Shown piece by piece: positions 1 through 11,863 of a stretch of DNA of 64,000 bases. The DNA comes from Stenotrophomonas sp. ATCM1_4 (GTDB lineage: Bacteria > Pseudomonadota > Gammaproteobacteria > Xanthomonadales > Xanthomonadaceae). Below the pieces are notes generated by a model, which ran no database searches, was not told the origin of the DNA, and saw only the letters and a program-made list of their open reading frames with translations. The stretch covers positions 1,512,836-1,576,835 of the forward strand of contig NZ_QPFB01000001.1 of the NCBI RefSeq assembly GCF_004348115.1, in the 5' to 3' direction. Position 1 is the stretch's first letter. Each line of letters starts with the position of its first letter. Both the position numbers and the translations under genes were made by a program.

Positions 1-598
1 CGCGCTTGAGGCCGAGCTTGAGCATGGCCGCACCCTTCTGGCTGCTGATGGTCTTCTTGCTGCGGTTGAGCCGCTCGGCGATCTCGTTGACGGTCATGCC
101 CGATACGTACAGCCGGATCACTTCCAGCTCGCGTCCGCTCAATGCATGGATCTGCGCGCGGCTGGTGGTGATCGAATCGGCCACCTCGGCGATGGTCGGC
201 GACAGGTAGCGGCCATCGGCGTAGGCCACGTGCACGGCTGGCATCAGGTGGCTCATCGAGTCGGACTTGCTGAGGATGCAGGTGATGCCCAGCTTCAGCA
301 GCGAGTGCACGATGCCGGTGTTGTCCAGCATGGTCAGCACCACGATGCGCAGCTCGGGGAAGCGCTGGCGGATCAGCCGGAACAGGAACATGCCGTCACC
401 GTGCCGGCCACCGGGCATCGCGTAGCCGGTGATCAACACGTCGCACTCCACCCGGCCAAGCAGCTCCAGCAGTTCGCTGGAATTGCGCGCGGTACCCATG
501 ATCGATGCGCCACCGGAGGCTTCGATCACGTGATGGATGCCGGCACGGACGGCGGAATGATCGTCCGCGATGACGACCCGGAGGCTGAGTGGTTTCAT
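1..598 (-). CDS. LuxR/NarL-type response regulator with a degenerate receiver (C-terminus outside window)
   Basis: The frame is open from ATG at 598 to the window edge, giving 199 codons. An N-terminal receiver (about residues 7-125) is followed by a LuxR-type helix-turn-helix with the motif MTVNEIAERLNRSKKTIS. The acidic pocket D12-D13 is present, but the position of the phospho-acceptor aspartate, just before YAMPGG, is glycine (codon GGC at 425-427, residue 58). The paralog at 903-1592 has D58 there. The two proteins are close relatives throughout. The gene probably regulates the nearby fimbrial genes as a DNA-binding protein that cannot be phosphorylated in the usual way; this role is inferred from context. 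A candidate regulatory half-site lies upstream at 770-775. Confidence 0.88.
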   Translation of the reverse strand, partial: MKPLSLRVVIADDHSAVRAGIHHVIEASGGASIMGTARNSSELLELLGRVECDVLITGYAMPGGRHGDGMFLFRLIRQRFPELRIVVLTMLDNTGIVHSLLKLGITCILSKSDSMSHLMPAVHVAYADGRYLSPTIAEVADSITTSRAQIHALSGRELEVIRLYVSGMTVNEIAERLNRSKKTISSQKGAAMLKLGLKR

Positions 599-714
599 GA
601 TGGTCAGAGTGGTGAAGGTAGGCGGGCCGATGCACCGTGCAGGCACGCGCGGACATCGTCGTGTGCCTGGACCGACCCGTTGGTTGTTCCGGCACAATTT
701 GTTAATTAAATGTA

Positions 715-728
715 TGTGCGGGCGCACA
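715..728. promoter_or_regulatory. Perfect inverted repeat in the regulator upstream region
   Basis: TGTGCG-GG-CGCACA is a perfect 6-bp inverted repeat beside an AT-rich stretch (698-712, TTGTTAATTAAATGT), about 120 bp upstream of the regulator that starts at 598. It could be an operator or part of the promoter. Nothing else is visible in the 304-base gap 599-902 apart from this and the half-site at 770. Confidence 0.35.
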
Positions 729-745
729 ACGATGTAAGCGCCCAG

Positions 746-783
746 GTCCGAAACCGGTCAGGCGGCCGATAGGACAGGTCTGA
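746..783 (-). promoter_or_regulatory. Candidate response-regulator binding region (site c, upstream of the regulator at 598)
   Basis: On the + strand GTCCGAA (746-752) is followed 17 bp later by TAGGAC (770-775), inside the imperfect palindrome TAGGACAGGTCTGA. The same element pair with 16-17 bp spacing lies upstream of the pilin (6051-6079) and the first adhesin (12022-12051). Read toward the gene the half-site is GTCCTA. Binding is inferred. Confidence 0.45.
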
Positions 784-902
784 ATTGATGCACGCAAGGC
801 ATCATCCGCCGTTCAAAGCGTGATCTTCGTGGGTGCATCCTTGCAAAAGAAACTGCTTATGCCGCGTCGTCGTGGCTCACGCCATGGACATGCGGGCCGC
901 AC

Positions 903-1592
903 TCATTCCACGGCCGGGTCGACGCCGCCCGACGATGCCGGTGCGACCAGACCATTCTCCATCGCGTAACGGAACAGGTCCACGTCACGCTCCACGCCCA
1001 GCTTCTCCATCGCCTTGGCCTTCTGCGTGCTGATGGTCTTCTTGCTGCGATGCAGGCGCTCGGCGATCTCGTTGACGGTCAGCCCCGACGCGAACAACCG
1101 CACCACTTCCGCTTCGCGCTGGCTCAGCACGCCGTCCGGGTTGCGGCTGCGGCGGTTCCAGTCGACGCCGCTCACCACCCGTTCGATGCTCGGCGAGAAG
1201 TACCGGCCCTGCGTGCGCGCGGCATGGATGGCCGGCACCAGGTGGGTGATCGCATCGGACTTGCTGACGATGCACTGCACGCCCTGGGTCACCAGCGTGT
1301 GCAGCACCGCCGGGTTGTCCAGCATGGTCAGCACCACCAGCTTCACGTCCGGGAAGCGACGCCGCATCAGGCCGAACAGCGCCACGCCGTCGCCCACCTC
1401 GCCGCCAGGCATGGCGTAGTCGGAAACCACGACGTCGCACGGCACTTCGGCCAGCAAGGCCATCAGTGCCGTCGAATCACCGGCCGTCCCCACCAGTTCG
1501 ATGGTCGATACCGAAGACAGTTCATGCCGCACGCCGGCGATCATCCCGGGATGATCGTCGGCCAGTACCACCCGGATCCTGAAACTGTCCAC
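903..1592 (-). CDS. LuxR/NarL-type response regulator (intact receiver)
   Basis: A 229-residue two-domain response regulator. The receiver has D12-D13 in the acidic pocket and the phospho-acceptor D58 in SDYAMPGG; the C-terminal LuxR-type helix-turn-helix carries LTVNEIAERLHRSKKTIS. The GTG start at 1592 is chosen because GGAGGGGG lies at the right distance; an upstream ATG at 1658 has no such site. It is a tandem paralog of the partial gene at 1-598 and lies 178 bp downstream of the usher gene on the same strand. The best functional guess is the output regulator for the hybrid kinase at 7837, in the manner of RocA1 or BvgA. That pairing is inferred from neighbourhood only. Confidence 0.9.
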   Translation of the reverse strand: MDSFRIRVVLADDHPGMIAGVRHELSSVSTIELVGTAGDSTALMALLAEVPCDVVVSDYAMPGGEVGDGVALFGLMRRRFPDVKLVVLTMLDNPAVLHTLVTQGVQCIVSKSDAITHLVPAIHAARTQGRYFSPSIERVVSGVDWNRRSRNPDGVLSQREAEVVRLFASGLTVNEIAERLHRSKKTISTQKAKAMEKLGVERDVDLFRYAMENGLVAPASSGGVDPAVE

Positions 1593-1657
1593 GCCACCCC
1601 CTCCAACGACCACCGCCCGCCGGCCGGTTCCGCCCTTGAAGGGTGCACCCATCGGCA

Positions 1658-1674
1658 CACATGGGGACCATGTG
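1658..1674. terminator. Hairpin between usher and response regulator
   Basis: CACATGG-GGA-CCATGTG is a perfect 7-bp stem in the 178-bp gap after the usher stop, next to the palindrome GGGTGCACCC at 1641-1650. There is no T-run. It may separate usher and regulator transcripts or act as an operator. Confidence 0.35.
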
Positions 1675-1770
1675 CTGGGGCGATTCTATGTCAGTGGCCA
1701 GCCCGCCGCGCAAGCGCGTGCAAGCGCCGGCGGACCTGCTGCGACGTGCAGGCGCAATCCGTGGCGCGGC

Positions 1771-4395
1771 TCACTCGCCGCTGACGAAGTTCCACACCGG
1801 CGCGGCGTCGTCCTCGCGCAGATCGGCCACCTGCGTGACGCACTGGCCCGGCACCACCTGGATGCCCTCGTCCTTGCCGCGTGCCGGCAGGTGATAGTCG
1901 ATGCGGCACAGCGCGCGCGCATCATCGGCCCAGCGCACGGTCAACGTGCCGGTCTCGCGCAGGCCACGCACGAAGATGCGACCGCCCTGCCCGACCACGC
2001 CGACTTCGCGGTCATCCTCGTCGATGACATTGGCGCCGAACGGCAGCACCGAACCGTCCTGTCGGCGTACTTCCAGCACCGCAGAGCGCCCGGACTCGGT
2101 GGCGAAGCGCACCTTCGCCACGGCACCGGCGCGCGGAGTTACCTGCTGGCTGTTGAGCTTCAGTTCCACGTCCGTGGACAGGCCCTTCGGGTCGATGCTG
2201 ATCGTGTTCGCGCGGTACGGGGTCAGGTACGGGATGACCGCGTAGCCGCGCCCGTCCACCTTGACGCCGGCGGCGTTGAGCAGGCGCGCGCCCTTCGCAT
2301 CGGGCACCTCGACGATGCCGAAGGTTTCCGACAGCGGCTGGGACAGCGTCCAGCCATCGGCATGGATCACCACCGCGCCGCGCGCGCCCACCGATGCCTG
2401 CGAGTGGTGGCTGCCCACCGCCATGCTGGCCTGCAGGTCGGCCTTGCCAGCGCGGTACATCAGGTTGGCATTGAGGTCGGAGGTGCTGTCGATGTCGCCG
2501 CCGCGTGCATGTGCCAGCGACAGGCCGTAGGACAGCTGGTTCTCCTCGCCCATGGTGCCGGACAGGGTGCTCTGCGCACGCGAGCGACCGCCATCGTTGT
2601 AGGACAGGTTGTTGCTCAGGGTCCGGGACCGACCTGCGCTGCCCAGCGGCACCGTCAGGCTGGCATAGTACTGGGTATCGGCGCGGCCATCGGCGCTGTG
2701 CTGGCGATTGGCCGAGATGCCGTAGTTCATCCGCCCCAGCGAACCGCTGTAGCCGAAGGAGTAGTTCACGTCCGAGCCGGGCCGGTTCCAGTAGTCGGAC
2801 AGCGACGCGGTGGCATGCAGGCGGCCATGGCGCTCGCCCAGGCGCTGCCCCATGCTCAGCGAGGCGCGATTGCGCTGGCGCTGCGGTGCCCAGACATCGC
2901 TGTGGCGTTCGGCCTCACGTGCCTGCATCGCTTCGCCCAGGCCATAGAAGCCGCCGGTCGAGTAGCGGTACGCCGCGATCGCGACGTGGGTACCGGTGGC
3001 GGCGATGTCGCGTGCATAGCTCAGCCGGTAGCTGGCCCCGCGCACCGCGTTGCCATCGGCCAGGACGGTGGAGGACTGGGTTACGTCAGCGCCCACCGCG
3101 CCGAGGCGGGTGTTCAGGGCCACGCCCACCATGCCGGCGGCATAGTCCGGCGCGGCGGTGACGCCGGCGTAGCCGGTCACGCGGTTGGACAGGCCACGCT
3201 GCCAGGTGCCCTGCGCGAACAACGGCTCATCGCGGCCCTGATGCTGGCGCAGCTCACCCATCGTGGCGCTGAAGCGGGTCGCCCCTGGGCGCAACGACAA
3301 CGGCACTGCGGCAAACGGCACCGAGAACATGCGCTGGCTGCCATCGGCTTCCTGGATGGTGACCTCCAGGTCACCGCCGTAACCGGTAGCGTAGAGATCA
3401 TCGATCTCGAACGCACCCGGTGCCACCGTGGTCTCGTGGATCAGCGAGCCGCCCTGACGGATCGTGATCCTGGCATTGCTGTTGGCCACGCCACGCACGG
3501 TCGGCGCGTAGCCGCGACGCGATTCGGGCAGCATGCGGTCGTCGGTTTCCAGGCGCACGCCACGGAAACCGACCGAATCGAACAGGTCACCGCTGGTGAA
3601 GGCCTCGCCGAGGGTCAGCTCGGCCGACAAGGCCGCCACCTCGCGCTTGGCATAGGTGGCCATGGCCTGGTAGTCGCGCTGGCCCCGGGTGTCGAAGCTG
3701 TAGGAGCCGTCATGGCGCAGGCGCCAGCCCCCCACGTTCAAACCGGCATTCACGCCAAGGTAGCCGCGGGTGACGGCGGCGTTGCCCCGCATCTTCTGCT
3801 GGTAGACATTGAAGCTGTAACCCAGCGAGGCGGCGTTGATGCCGGCATCCCAGTTGGAGGGATCCACGTAGCCACGCGCGCGACGCAGCATGGCGGCCTG
3901 CGGGATGCTCACCTCCAGGCGCTGCGCGGCGAAGTCGAAGTGCACGCGCGCATCGGCGATGACGTCCTCGATGCGCTCGCAGGCGGCCGCCGCGGCCAGG
4001 CGGTCGCGGATGGCAGGGTCCAGCAGCGACATGTCCGCGCCGAACCGGGCCAGCAGCGATTCATCGATGCAGGCCACCGCGTCGGTACCCGCCTCGAGGC
4101 TGCGGAACGTGACGTCCGCACGTGCGACGTAATCGCCGTTGACCTGCAGGTCGGCGCGATAGACACCGGGCAGCACCACGCTGCCCCGCTCGAAGCGGGA
4201 GATGTCCACGTTGCGGCCGCCACCGGCGACCAGGAACTCAGTGTCGAACTGGACCACGGCCGCGGCCGACATCGCCGTTTCCTGCCCCATCGCTTCCAGG
4301 CACTGCGTCGCGAGGATGGCAACGATCAGCGCCGGCAGGCGGCGGCGCACGGGGGTTGCAACGGGGCGGTGGCAAGCGGCGGCAGGCAGGTTCAC
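1771..4395 (-). CDS. Fimbrial outer-membrane usher protein (FimD/PapC family)
   Basis: An 874-residue usher that would form the outer-membrane pore and assembly platform for the pilus. After a signal segment rich in Leu/Ala/Ile (LPALIVAILATQCLEA) comes the N-terminal domain (VQFDTEFL...), then a long beta-barrel with a plug region (GDLEVTIQEADGS), and C-terminal plug-like domains ending with a Cys pair. The length is usual for the family. GTG at 4395 is preferred because GGAAGA precedes it at good spacing; GTG at 4416 is also in frame. It follows the chaperone gene after 146 bp holding a strong hairpin. Usher operons often end with an adhesin gene, but here a response regulator follows and adhesins lie elsewhere (10865, 12937). 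Confidence 0.95.
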   Translation of the reverse strand: MNLPAAACHRPVATPVRRRLPALIVAILATQCLEAMGQETAMSAAAVVQFDTEFLVAGGGRNVDISRFERGSVVLPGVYRADLQVNGDYVARADVTFRSLEAGTDAVACIDESLLARFGADMSLLDPAIRDRLAAAAACERIEDVIADARVHFDFAAQRLEVSIPQAAMLRRARGYVDPSNWDAGINAASLGYSFNVYQQKMRGNAAVTRGYLGVNAGLNVGGWRLRHDGSYSFDTRGQRDYQAMATYAKREVAALSAELTLGEAFTSGDLFDSVGFRGVRLETDDRMLPESRRGYAPTVRGVANSNARITIRQGGSLIHETTVAPGAFEIDDLYATGYGGDLEVTIQEADGSQRMFSVPFAAVPLSLRPGATRFSATMGELRQHQGRDEPLFAQGTWQRGLSNRVTGYAGVTAAPDYAAGMVGVALNTRLGAVGADVTQSSTVLADGNAVRGASYRLSYARDIAATGTHVAIAAYRYSTGGFYGLGEAMQAREAERHSDVWAPQRQRNRASLSMGQRLGERHGRLHATASLSDYWNRPGSDVNYSFGYSGSLGRMNYGISANRQHSADGRADTQYYASLTVPLGSAGRSRTLSNNLSYNDGGRSRAQSTLSGTMGEENQLSYGLSLAHARGGDIDSTSDLNANLMYRAGKADLQASMAVGSHHSQASVGARGAVVIHADGWTLSQPLSETFGIVEVPDAKGARLLNAAGVKVDGRGYAVIPYLTPYRANTISIDPKGLSTDVELKLNSQQVTPRAGAVAKVRFATESGRSAVLEVRRQDGSVLPFGANVIDEDDREVGVVGQGGRIFVRGLRETGTLTVRWADDARALCRIDYHLPARGKDEGIQVVPGQCVTQVADLREDDAAPVWNFVSGE

Positions 4396-4516
4396 GGCAA
4401 TCTTCCAGGTACGCACCAGGCGTCCCCATGCCGGGGCACCTGCTGATCGATTCGGGATCCGCCCAGCGGCCGCTCCGTGCCGGAAGCCGCTGGTGCGGGA
4501 AAGTGGGGGTCAGCGG

Positions 4517-4537
4517 GGTGCCGCCACTGGCGGCACC
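4517..4537. terminator. Intercistronic hairpin between chaperone and usher
   Basis: A perfect 10-bp stem (GGTGCCGCCA and its complement) with a 1-base spacer sits just after the chaperone stop and has no T-run. It probably tunes usher expression or protects upstream mRNA rather than ending transcription fully. Confidence 0.5.
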
Positions 4538-4541
4538 TGGT

Positions 4542-5291
4542 TCAACGCGTGGGCGCGCTGACCGGCTGCACGCCTTGGGACGCACCGCCCCAATCATTGA
4601 TCGCGCTGTACTGCACTTCGGTGCGGGCAAGGACGGCGGCGTCCGAAGCGGCCAGCGGGAACAGCTTGCTGCTGCCCGGCGCGACGTGGCCTCCGCCGGC
4701 ATCAAGGGTGCCGTTGCCGGTGCCCAGGCTGATGCTGCCGTAGTTGACGTAGTACGGCGTCGGGTTGCTGGCCTTGAGCGCGTAACCGGTGCCGTCTTCC
4801 TGCCGGCGCAGCTCCCAGCGAACCGCGGCGGGGGCATCGGCGGCCTTGCCGGGCAGGCCGGCGGGGCGATACATCACCTTGATCCGGGTGCGCACCGCCA
4901 GCTGCAGGCGGTTGGCATCGTCATTCACCTTCGGCGGCACTTCCAGCACATTGAGCCAGTACAGGCTTTCCCTGTCACTGGGCAGGGCCGCCCCGGTGTG
5001 CAGCAGGCGCAGTGCCTGGCCGTTGCCCGGGTCCAGCCGGAACATCGCCGGGGTCAGGGTGAACGGCACGTTGATCGTTTCCGGCGATGCGGCGGCATCC
5101 CCGTCATCCAGCCAGGCCTGCACCAGCGCCGGCAGCTGCCCCGCGTTGTTCAGTTGAACCGTTGCTTCCTTGTCCTGGCCCGGAAAGATCACGCGGGCTC
5201 CTGCAATCACCACGCTTGCGTCGGCCTGCGAGGCAAACATGGCCAGTGCGACACTGGTGAACATCATCAATGTACGGATACCGTTGTTCAT
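4542..5291 (-). CDS. Periplasmic fimbrial chaperone (FimC/PapD family)
   Basis: A 249-residue chaperone with a signal peptide ending near ASQADA and then the start of the first Ig-like domain (VVIAGARVIFPGQDKEATVQLNN), which carries the family's conserved Arg. The segment LAVRTRIKVMYRPAGLP holds the conserved Lys of the subunit-binding cleft and the usual IKVxYRP motif. It would fold pilin subunits by donor-strand complementation and hand them to the usher. ATG at 5291 is preceded by GGAG; the frame extends further upstream without a better site. It lies between the pilin gene (108 bp upstream, with hairpin) and the usher gene. Confidence 0.95.
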   Translation of the reverse strand: MNNGIRTLMMFTSVALAMFASQADASVVIAGARVIFPGQDKEATVQLNNAGQLPALVQAWLDDGDAAASPETINVPFTLTPAMFRLDPGNGQALRLLHTGAALPSDRESLYWLNVLEVPPKVNDDANRLQLAVRTRIKVMYRPAGLPGKAADAPAAVRWELRRQEDGTGYALKASNPTPYYVNYGSISLGTGNGTLDAGGGHVAPGSSKLFPLAASDAAVLARTEVQYSAINDWGGASQGVQPVSAPTR

Positions 5292-5366
5292 GGTCGTTTC
5301 TCCTGGGGGCCGTGGGACCCGGTTGCCGCGCCGTCGTCCGAAGGAGACGGCGCAGCGGAAATCCGT

Positions 5367-5389
5367 GCGTGGCGGCAGTGCCGCCACGC
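5367..5389. terminator. Intercistronic hairpin between pilin and chaperone
   Basis: A perfect 10-bp stem (left arm GCGTGGCGGC, loop AGT) lies 10 bp after the pilin stop and has no T-run. Such hairpins in pilus operons let the major subunit be made in excess over chaperone and usher; that role is inferred here. Confidence 0.6.
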
Positions 5390-5398
5390 GGCTTCGGC

Positions 5399-5920
5399 TT
5401 ACTCGTAGGACATGGTGTAACGGACGCGGGTCGCCACCGCGCCGGCTTCGGCGCCACCCAGCGAGTAGTACTGCGCGTAGTAGTTCAGGACAGCCGAACC
5501 ACCGGCCAGGTCAACCTTCTGCGAACCCTGATTGCCAGCGGCACCCAGCATGATTTCATTGTGACTGTCGTTCAGCAGGGCCACTTCGACGTTCTTGGCA
5601 CCGCCGGTGTCGACGCGCAGACGGCCGTTCTCGTTCACCTGGGCATCGGCTTCGAAGAAGGCCGAGATCTTGCCGGTATCCGGGGTGCAGCCGCTCACTT
5701 CGATCTTGAACGGGGTACGGCCGGCGACAGCGCCACTGGTGGCCAGCGAAGCAGCCGAGACGGTCGGCAGGACCACGTTGAAATCGGCATTGCCGCCGTT
5801 GATGGTGCAGGTGACGGCGGTCACGGCGCCGGTGAACTCGATGGTGCCGTCGGCGGCCTGGGCGGCCGGGGCAGCGAACAGGGCGAGGGCGAGGGCCGAA
5901 GCAAGGGAGAACTTGTTCAT
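5399..5920 (-). CDS. Major fimbrial subunit (type 1-like pilin)
   Basis: A 173-residue pilin. The signal peptide ends AAQA (residue 22). The mature protein has the typical start DGTIEFTGAVTAVTC, a C38-C78 disulfide pair, and the C-terminal strand ending RYTMSYE that is bound by the chaperone. It heads the pilin-chaperone-usher operon and resembles SMF-1-type fimbrillins of Stenotrophomonas; that comparison is from memory. The ATG has no competing start. A strong palindrome and a motif shared with the adhesin promoter lie about 130-170 bp upstream. Confidence 0.95.
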   Translation of the reverse strand: MNKFSLASALALALFAAPAAQAADGTIEFTGAVTAVTCTINGGNADFNVVLPTVSAASLATSGAVAGRTPFKIEVSGCTPDTGKISAFFEADAQVNENGRLRVDTGGAKNVEVALLNDSHNEIMLGAAGNQGSQKVDLAGGSAVLNYYAQYYSLGGAEAGAVATRVRYTMSYE

Positions 5921-6041
5921 TTCAGTATTCCTGGATTGAGGGATTGGATTTCAACAAGGGCCTGACTTCCGTCCGGCCGGTCGTGCCGTGCGCCGTCTTG
6001 TCAGGGCAGGGGAAGTCTAGGGAGCAGGTTGCGGCGAGATA

Positions 6042-6087
6042 ATCAGCGATGTCCGAATCCATGCAGCCTCAGATAAGACTTATCTGA
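6042..6087 (-). promoter_or_regulatory. Candidate operator upstream of the pilin operon (site a)
   Basis: ATCAGCGATGTCCGAATCC (6042-6060) is nearly identical to 12013-12031 upstream of the first adhesin gene. It is followed by a perfect 9-bp-arm palindrome TCAGATAAGACTTATCTGA (6069-6087). GTCCGAA and the half-site TAAGAC are 16 bp apart. The rest of the 503-bp gap 5921-6423 holds only the terminator at 6378. Confidence 0.6.
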
Positions 6088-6377
6088 AACAAATGAAATC
6101 GATTCGTTGAAAGGGTGCGCGATGCAATCGTGACGGGAATTACGCTATCGCCCGGGAGGAATCCCGACGCGCCCGCAAGCGACTCATTTGCACTGAAAAA
6201 GCCTTCCTCGCGAACCCGAACATTCCTACGACATCGTCTGCACTTGGCCTACCCCGCTTCGGTCGGCGACGTTGCACGGATGTGATGGCGTCACGACGCC
6301 TTCTGCTACTCGTGCACGATGCAGTGCGCTTCCGTCCGCAGGGCGCCCGCCATCGGCACACCGTTGCCGGAAACAAG

Positions 6378-6402
6378 AAGGGCCGGCGCAAGGCCGGCCC
6401 TT
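6378..6402 (-). terminator. Terminator of the REC-EAL gene
   Basis: A 10-bp stem (AAGGGCCGGC) with loop GCAAG lies 22 bp after the stop codon at 6424. On the - strand it runs into CTTCTTGTTT. Confidence 0.65.
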
Positions 6403-6423
6403 TCCAACGTGCGGCGTTGCCTG

Positions 6424-7659
6424 TCAGGCGTTGTCGCTACGCAGCACGTAACGCATGTAGGCGGCACGCGACATCGGCCGCGCATGCAGGTAGCCCTGGG
6501 TGACATGGCAGCCCAGGTTGCGCACCATCGCCAGGTCCTCCTGGTCCTCGATGCCTTCGGCCACCACGGTGGCCACCAGCTGCCGGCCCATGGCGATGAT
6601 GCTGGCCAGCACGCTGCGCGCATGCACGTGCTCGCGTGCCTGCATGATCATCCCGCGGTTGATCTTGATCTCGTTGAACGGCGCACGCATCAACCGGTCC
6701 AGCGACGAATCGCCGGTGCCGAAGTCATCGATGGCGCACTGGAAACCACGCAACCGCAACTGCGCGACCACGCCGGACAGGGCCGCATTGCAGGCCGCGC
6801 CACCGTCCTCGGTGATCTCGATGATCAGCTGCGACGGATCCACCCCGGCCACCTGGGCAAGGTCGGCCACGCTCTGGGCCCATTGCACCGAACAGGCGAC
6901 GCTGGCCGGGACGTTCACCGCCACCACCCGGCCGGCACCGTGCCCGTCCATGGCCATGACCTCGAAGGCACTGGAGAGCATGTACTGGGTCAGGCAATCC
7001 ATCATCCCGGCCCGCTCGAAAGCCGGCAGGAAGGCATGCGGCCCCAGCACCCGACCGCTCGGGTGATGCCAGCGGGCCAGGACCTCGGCGCCGCGCAGCG
7101 CGCCGGTCAGCACGTCGTGCTGGGGCTGGAAGTACGGCTTGATCTGGTGCGACAACAGCGCCCGGCGCAGATCCTCGGCGCTGAAGCCATGCATCGACGG
7201 TTCCTCCGGCCGGGCCGCCTGCGGTGCCTGCGCGGCGCGGATGGCCTGTTCCTCCAGCAGGTCCTGCACCAGCATCGCGTCCAGCGGCTTGCGCAGCGCA
7301 GCGACCACGTTGAGGTCGCGCGCGGTGGCATGGCAGGACGCGGCATGCAGGATGCGGCACGGATGGTTGCTCATGATCACCACCGCGGCCTTGCTGCCAC
7401 GGTCGGCCAGCAGGTCGATCAGCTGCATGCCGGTGACATCGGGCAGGTCCAGGTCCACGAACACCACGCCCCAGTCATTGCCGCGCAGCGCCTCGATGCC
7501 CGCGGCACCGGCATGCACGCCCTTGACCCGGTCGGCGCCGGCGCGTGCCAGCATCTTCATCACCGACGCCAGATGGAGCTCGTTGGCGTCCACGACCAGC
7601 GCACTGGGGACCGGCAGGGCAACGGTGGCAGGAAGGACATTGCGGATCTGGGCGTTCAT
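6424..7659 (-). CDS. Response regulator with EAL c-di-GMP phosphodiesterase domain (RocR-like)
   Basis: A 411-residue protein: receiver (about residues 15-135) with phospho-acceptor D69 (FVDLDLPD) and K124, then an EAL domain (about 165-405). The catalytic signature is EVL (E192). N249, E284 (EITE), D311-D312 (DDFGTG), K332, E368 (AEGIE) and Q388 are all present, so the domain should hydrolyse c-di-GMP. Differences from consensus are DDFGTGD for DDFGTGY and KIN for KID. ATG at 7659 has GGAG upstream. It diverges from the hybrid kinase gene at 7837 across 177 bp. Domain order and neighbours match Pseudomonas RocR, which acts in a Roc system controlling cup fimbriae; the same role here is inferred. 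Confidence 0.93.
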   Translation of the reverse strand: MNAQIRNVLPATVALPVPSALVVDANELHLASVMKMLARAGADRVKGVHAGAAGIEALRGNDWGVVFVDLDLPDVTGMQLIDLLADRGSKAAVVIMSNHPCRILHAASCHATARDLNVVAALRKPLDAMLVQDLLEEQAIRAAQAPQAARPEEPSMHGFSAEDLRRALLSHQIKPYFQPQHDVLTGALRGAEVLARWHHPSGRVLGPHAFLPAFERAGMMDCLTQYMLSSAFEVMAMDGHGAGRVVAVNVPASVACSVQWAQSVADLAQVAGVDPSQLIIEITEDGGAACNAALSGVVAQLRLRGFQCAIDDFGTGDSSLDRLMRAPFNEIKINRGMIMQAREHVHARSVLASIIAMGRQLVATVVAEGIEDQEDLAMVRNLGCHVTQGYLHARPMSRAAYMRYVLRSDNA

Positions 7660-7746
7660 GAAGGCGTCTCCGGGCAGTGGGCGGGGTACCGTCTGTTGCG
7701 TCGGGGGACATTGTTCCAACCGCTCGTACCCGCCCATATCGGCCCA

Positions 7747-7775
7747 GTCTTATTCTTCTCCCCAGCAGGTAGGAC
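7747..7775 (-). promoter_or_regulatory. Candidate binding sites in the divergent EAL/kinase promoter (site e)
   Basis: GTCTTA (7747-7752) and TAGGAC (7770-7775) face each other 17 bp apart in the 177-bp intergenic region between the EAL gene and the hybrid kinase gene. The half-sites match those upstream of pilin, adhesins and regulator, but the TCCGAA element is missing. It could give feedback control of the signalling genes. Confidence 0.35.
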
Positions 7776-7836
7776 ATCCGCTCAGGCGTGCCCGGTTGAC
7801 CCTATGATGGAGCGCCGTTCAGCCAAGGGGCACGGG

Positions 7837-10836
<3,000 letters not shown>

Positions 10837-10864
10837 ACCCAGCTGCCACCGGTGCCGGGAGGCA

Positions 10865-11863
10865 TCATTCGTAGCTCAGCACGAAGGTGGCTTTGGCATT
10901 CGCGCTCCCCGGTGTGATTTCTGCCCGTGTCTGCACGTACCGGGCCATCAACGGGATCTCGAAGCGGCCGTTGTGGGTGCGTCCGGCAAACCAGCGTGCA
11001 TCGGCGGCCGGCTCGCCGGCGTTGCCGCCATAGGACAGCAGCGTGCCGCCGTGGAGCACCTGCAGGCCCACGCCCACAGCGGTCGAGCCTGGGGTGAGGG
11101 ACAGCTGGGTGGAGCGGTTCGCCGGATCGCTCTGGTCCATCAGCACCCCGTACACCGCCGTGGAAATCTGCGGACGCCCGCCACCGCAGTCGACGGCGAT
11201 GCTGAAGCCCCGCTCGCCCACCGTGGTGCCGATGCCGTTGAACTCCTTCAGCCGGGCCGAGCCCATCGGCACGGGCACCAGCGGCGTGGCGACCGTGCAG
11301 GTCGGCCGTCCCGCGTCCACATTGGTAGCGCCCTTGAACGCGAACACGCGCCATTGATGGTTGCCGTTGCTGGTCAGGTAAGCACCGCCCTGCAGCCCGG
11401 CAAGCGAACCCGACTGGCTGATCGGCCCGGTCTTGACCAGCTGCAGGCGCCCCGGCCAGCTATTTGTGTCTTTCTGGGGAAAGACAAAGCGGTTCTCCAG
11501 CGGAAAGGCGACGCCATTGAAGTAGAAGCGGATACCCACGCCGGGGATGCCGCTCTCGTAGGTGTTTTCGCCGAGATAAGCCCCGCTGGAGAGCATGTAC
11601 TTGTTCGGAACCTCACCGGAGAGACCCGGGCAACGGGTCTCGGTGGGGGCCTGCAGGACCAAGGTCCCGCTGATGTCGGCCAGTACCTTGCCGTCGCCGA
11701 GGTCCGGATTGATGGTGATCGTCTCCGGCAGGGTCATCACGAAGGTCGTCGGCAGCCCGGTGTTGGTGGTGCAGACCTCGGCCATGGCCGTGCCACTGGT
11801 CGCCAGCAGCCCGGCCAGGACGAGCCACCGCGCGTTCGCGCATGCATTGCTTTTCATCGACAT
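10865..11863 (-). CDS. Two-domain fimbrial adhesin/tip protein (paralog 1)
   Basis: A 332-residue exported protein with a signal peptide ending near GTAMA. The N-terminal half (VCTTNTGLPTTF to about residue 180) has the spacing of a receptor-binding domain, with GIPGVGIRFYFNG. The C-terminal half is pilin-like, starting at CTVATPLVPVPMG and ending FVLSYE, the chaperone-bound strand. ATG at 11863 (MSMKSN) has AGG upstream at suitable spacing. It is 36% or so similar by eye to the paralog at 12937 (no alignment run). It stands alone, away from the usher operon, with its own promoter motif. It should be placed at the pilus tip by the chaperone-usher pair at 1771-5291; the ligand is unknown. Confidence 0.87.
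   Translation of the reverse strand: MSMKSNACANARWLVLAGLLATSGTAMAEVCTTNTGLPTTFVMTLPETITINPDLGDGKVLADISGTLVLQAPTETRCPGLSGEVPNKYMLSSGAYLGENTYESGIPGVGIRFYFNGVAFPLENRFVFPQKDTNSWPGRLQLVKTGPISQSGSLAGLQGGAYLTSNGNHQWRVFAFKGATNVDAGRPTCTVATPLVPVPMGSARLKEFNGIGTTVGERGFSIAVDCGGGRPQISTAVYGVLMDQSDPANRSTQLSLTPGSTAVGVGLQVLHGGTLLSYGGNAGEPAADARWFAGRTHNGRFEIPLMARYVQTRAEITPGSANAKATFVLSYE

Noticed and set aside
1636..4446. 936-codon open frame on the + strand
   Set aside because: It is antisense to the usher gene; its translation is low-complexity (Gln, His, Arg, Ala) with no domain, as expected for a GC-rich shadow frame.
6319..7836. Long N-terminal extension of the hybrid kinase frame
   Set aside because: It runs antisense through the EAL gene and would precede a clear TM start; ATG at 7837 has its own ribosome-binding site.
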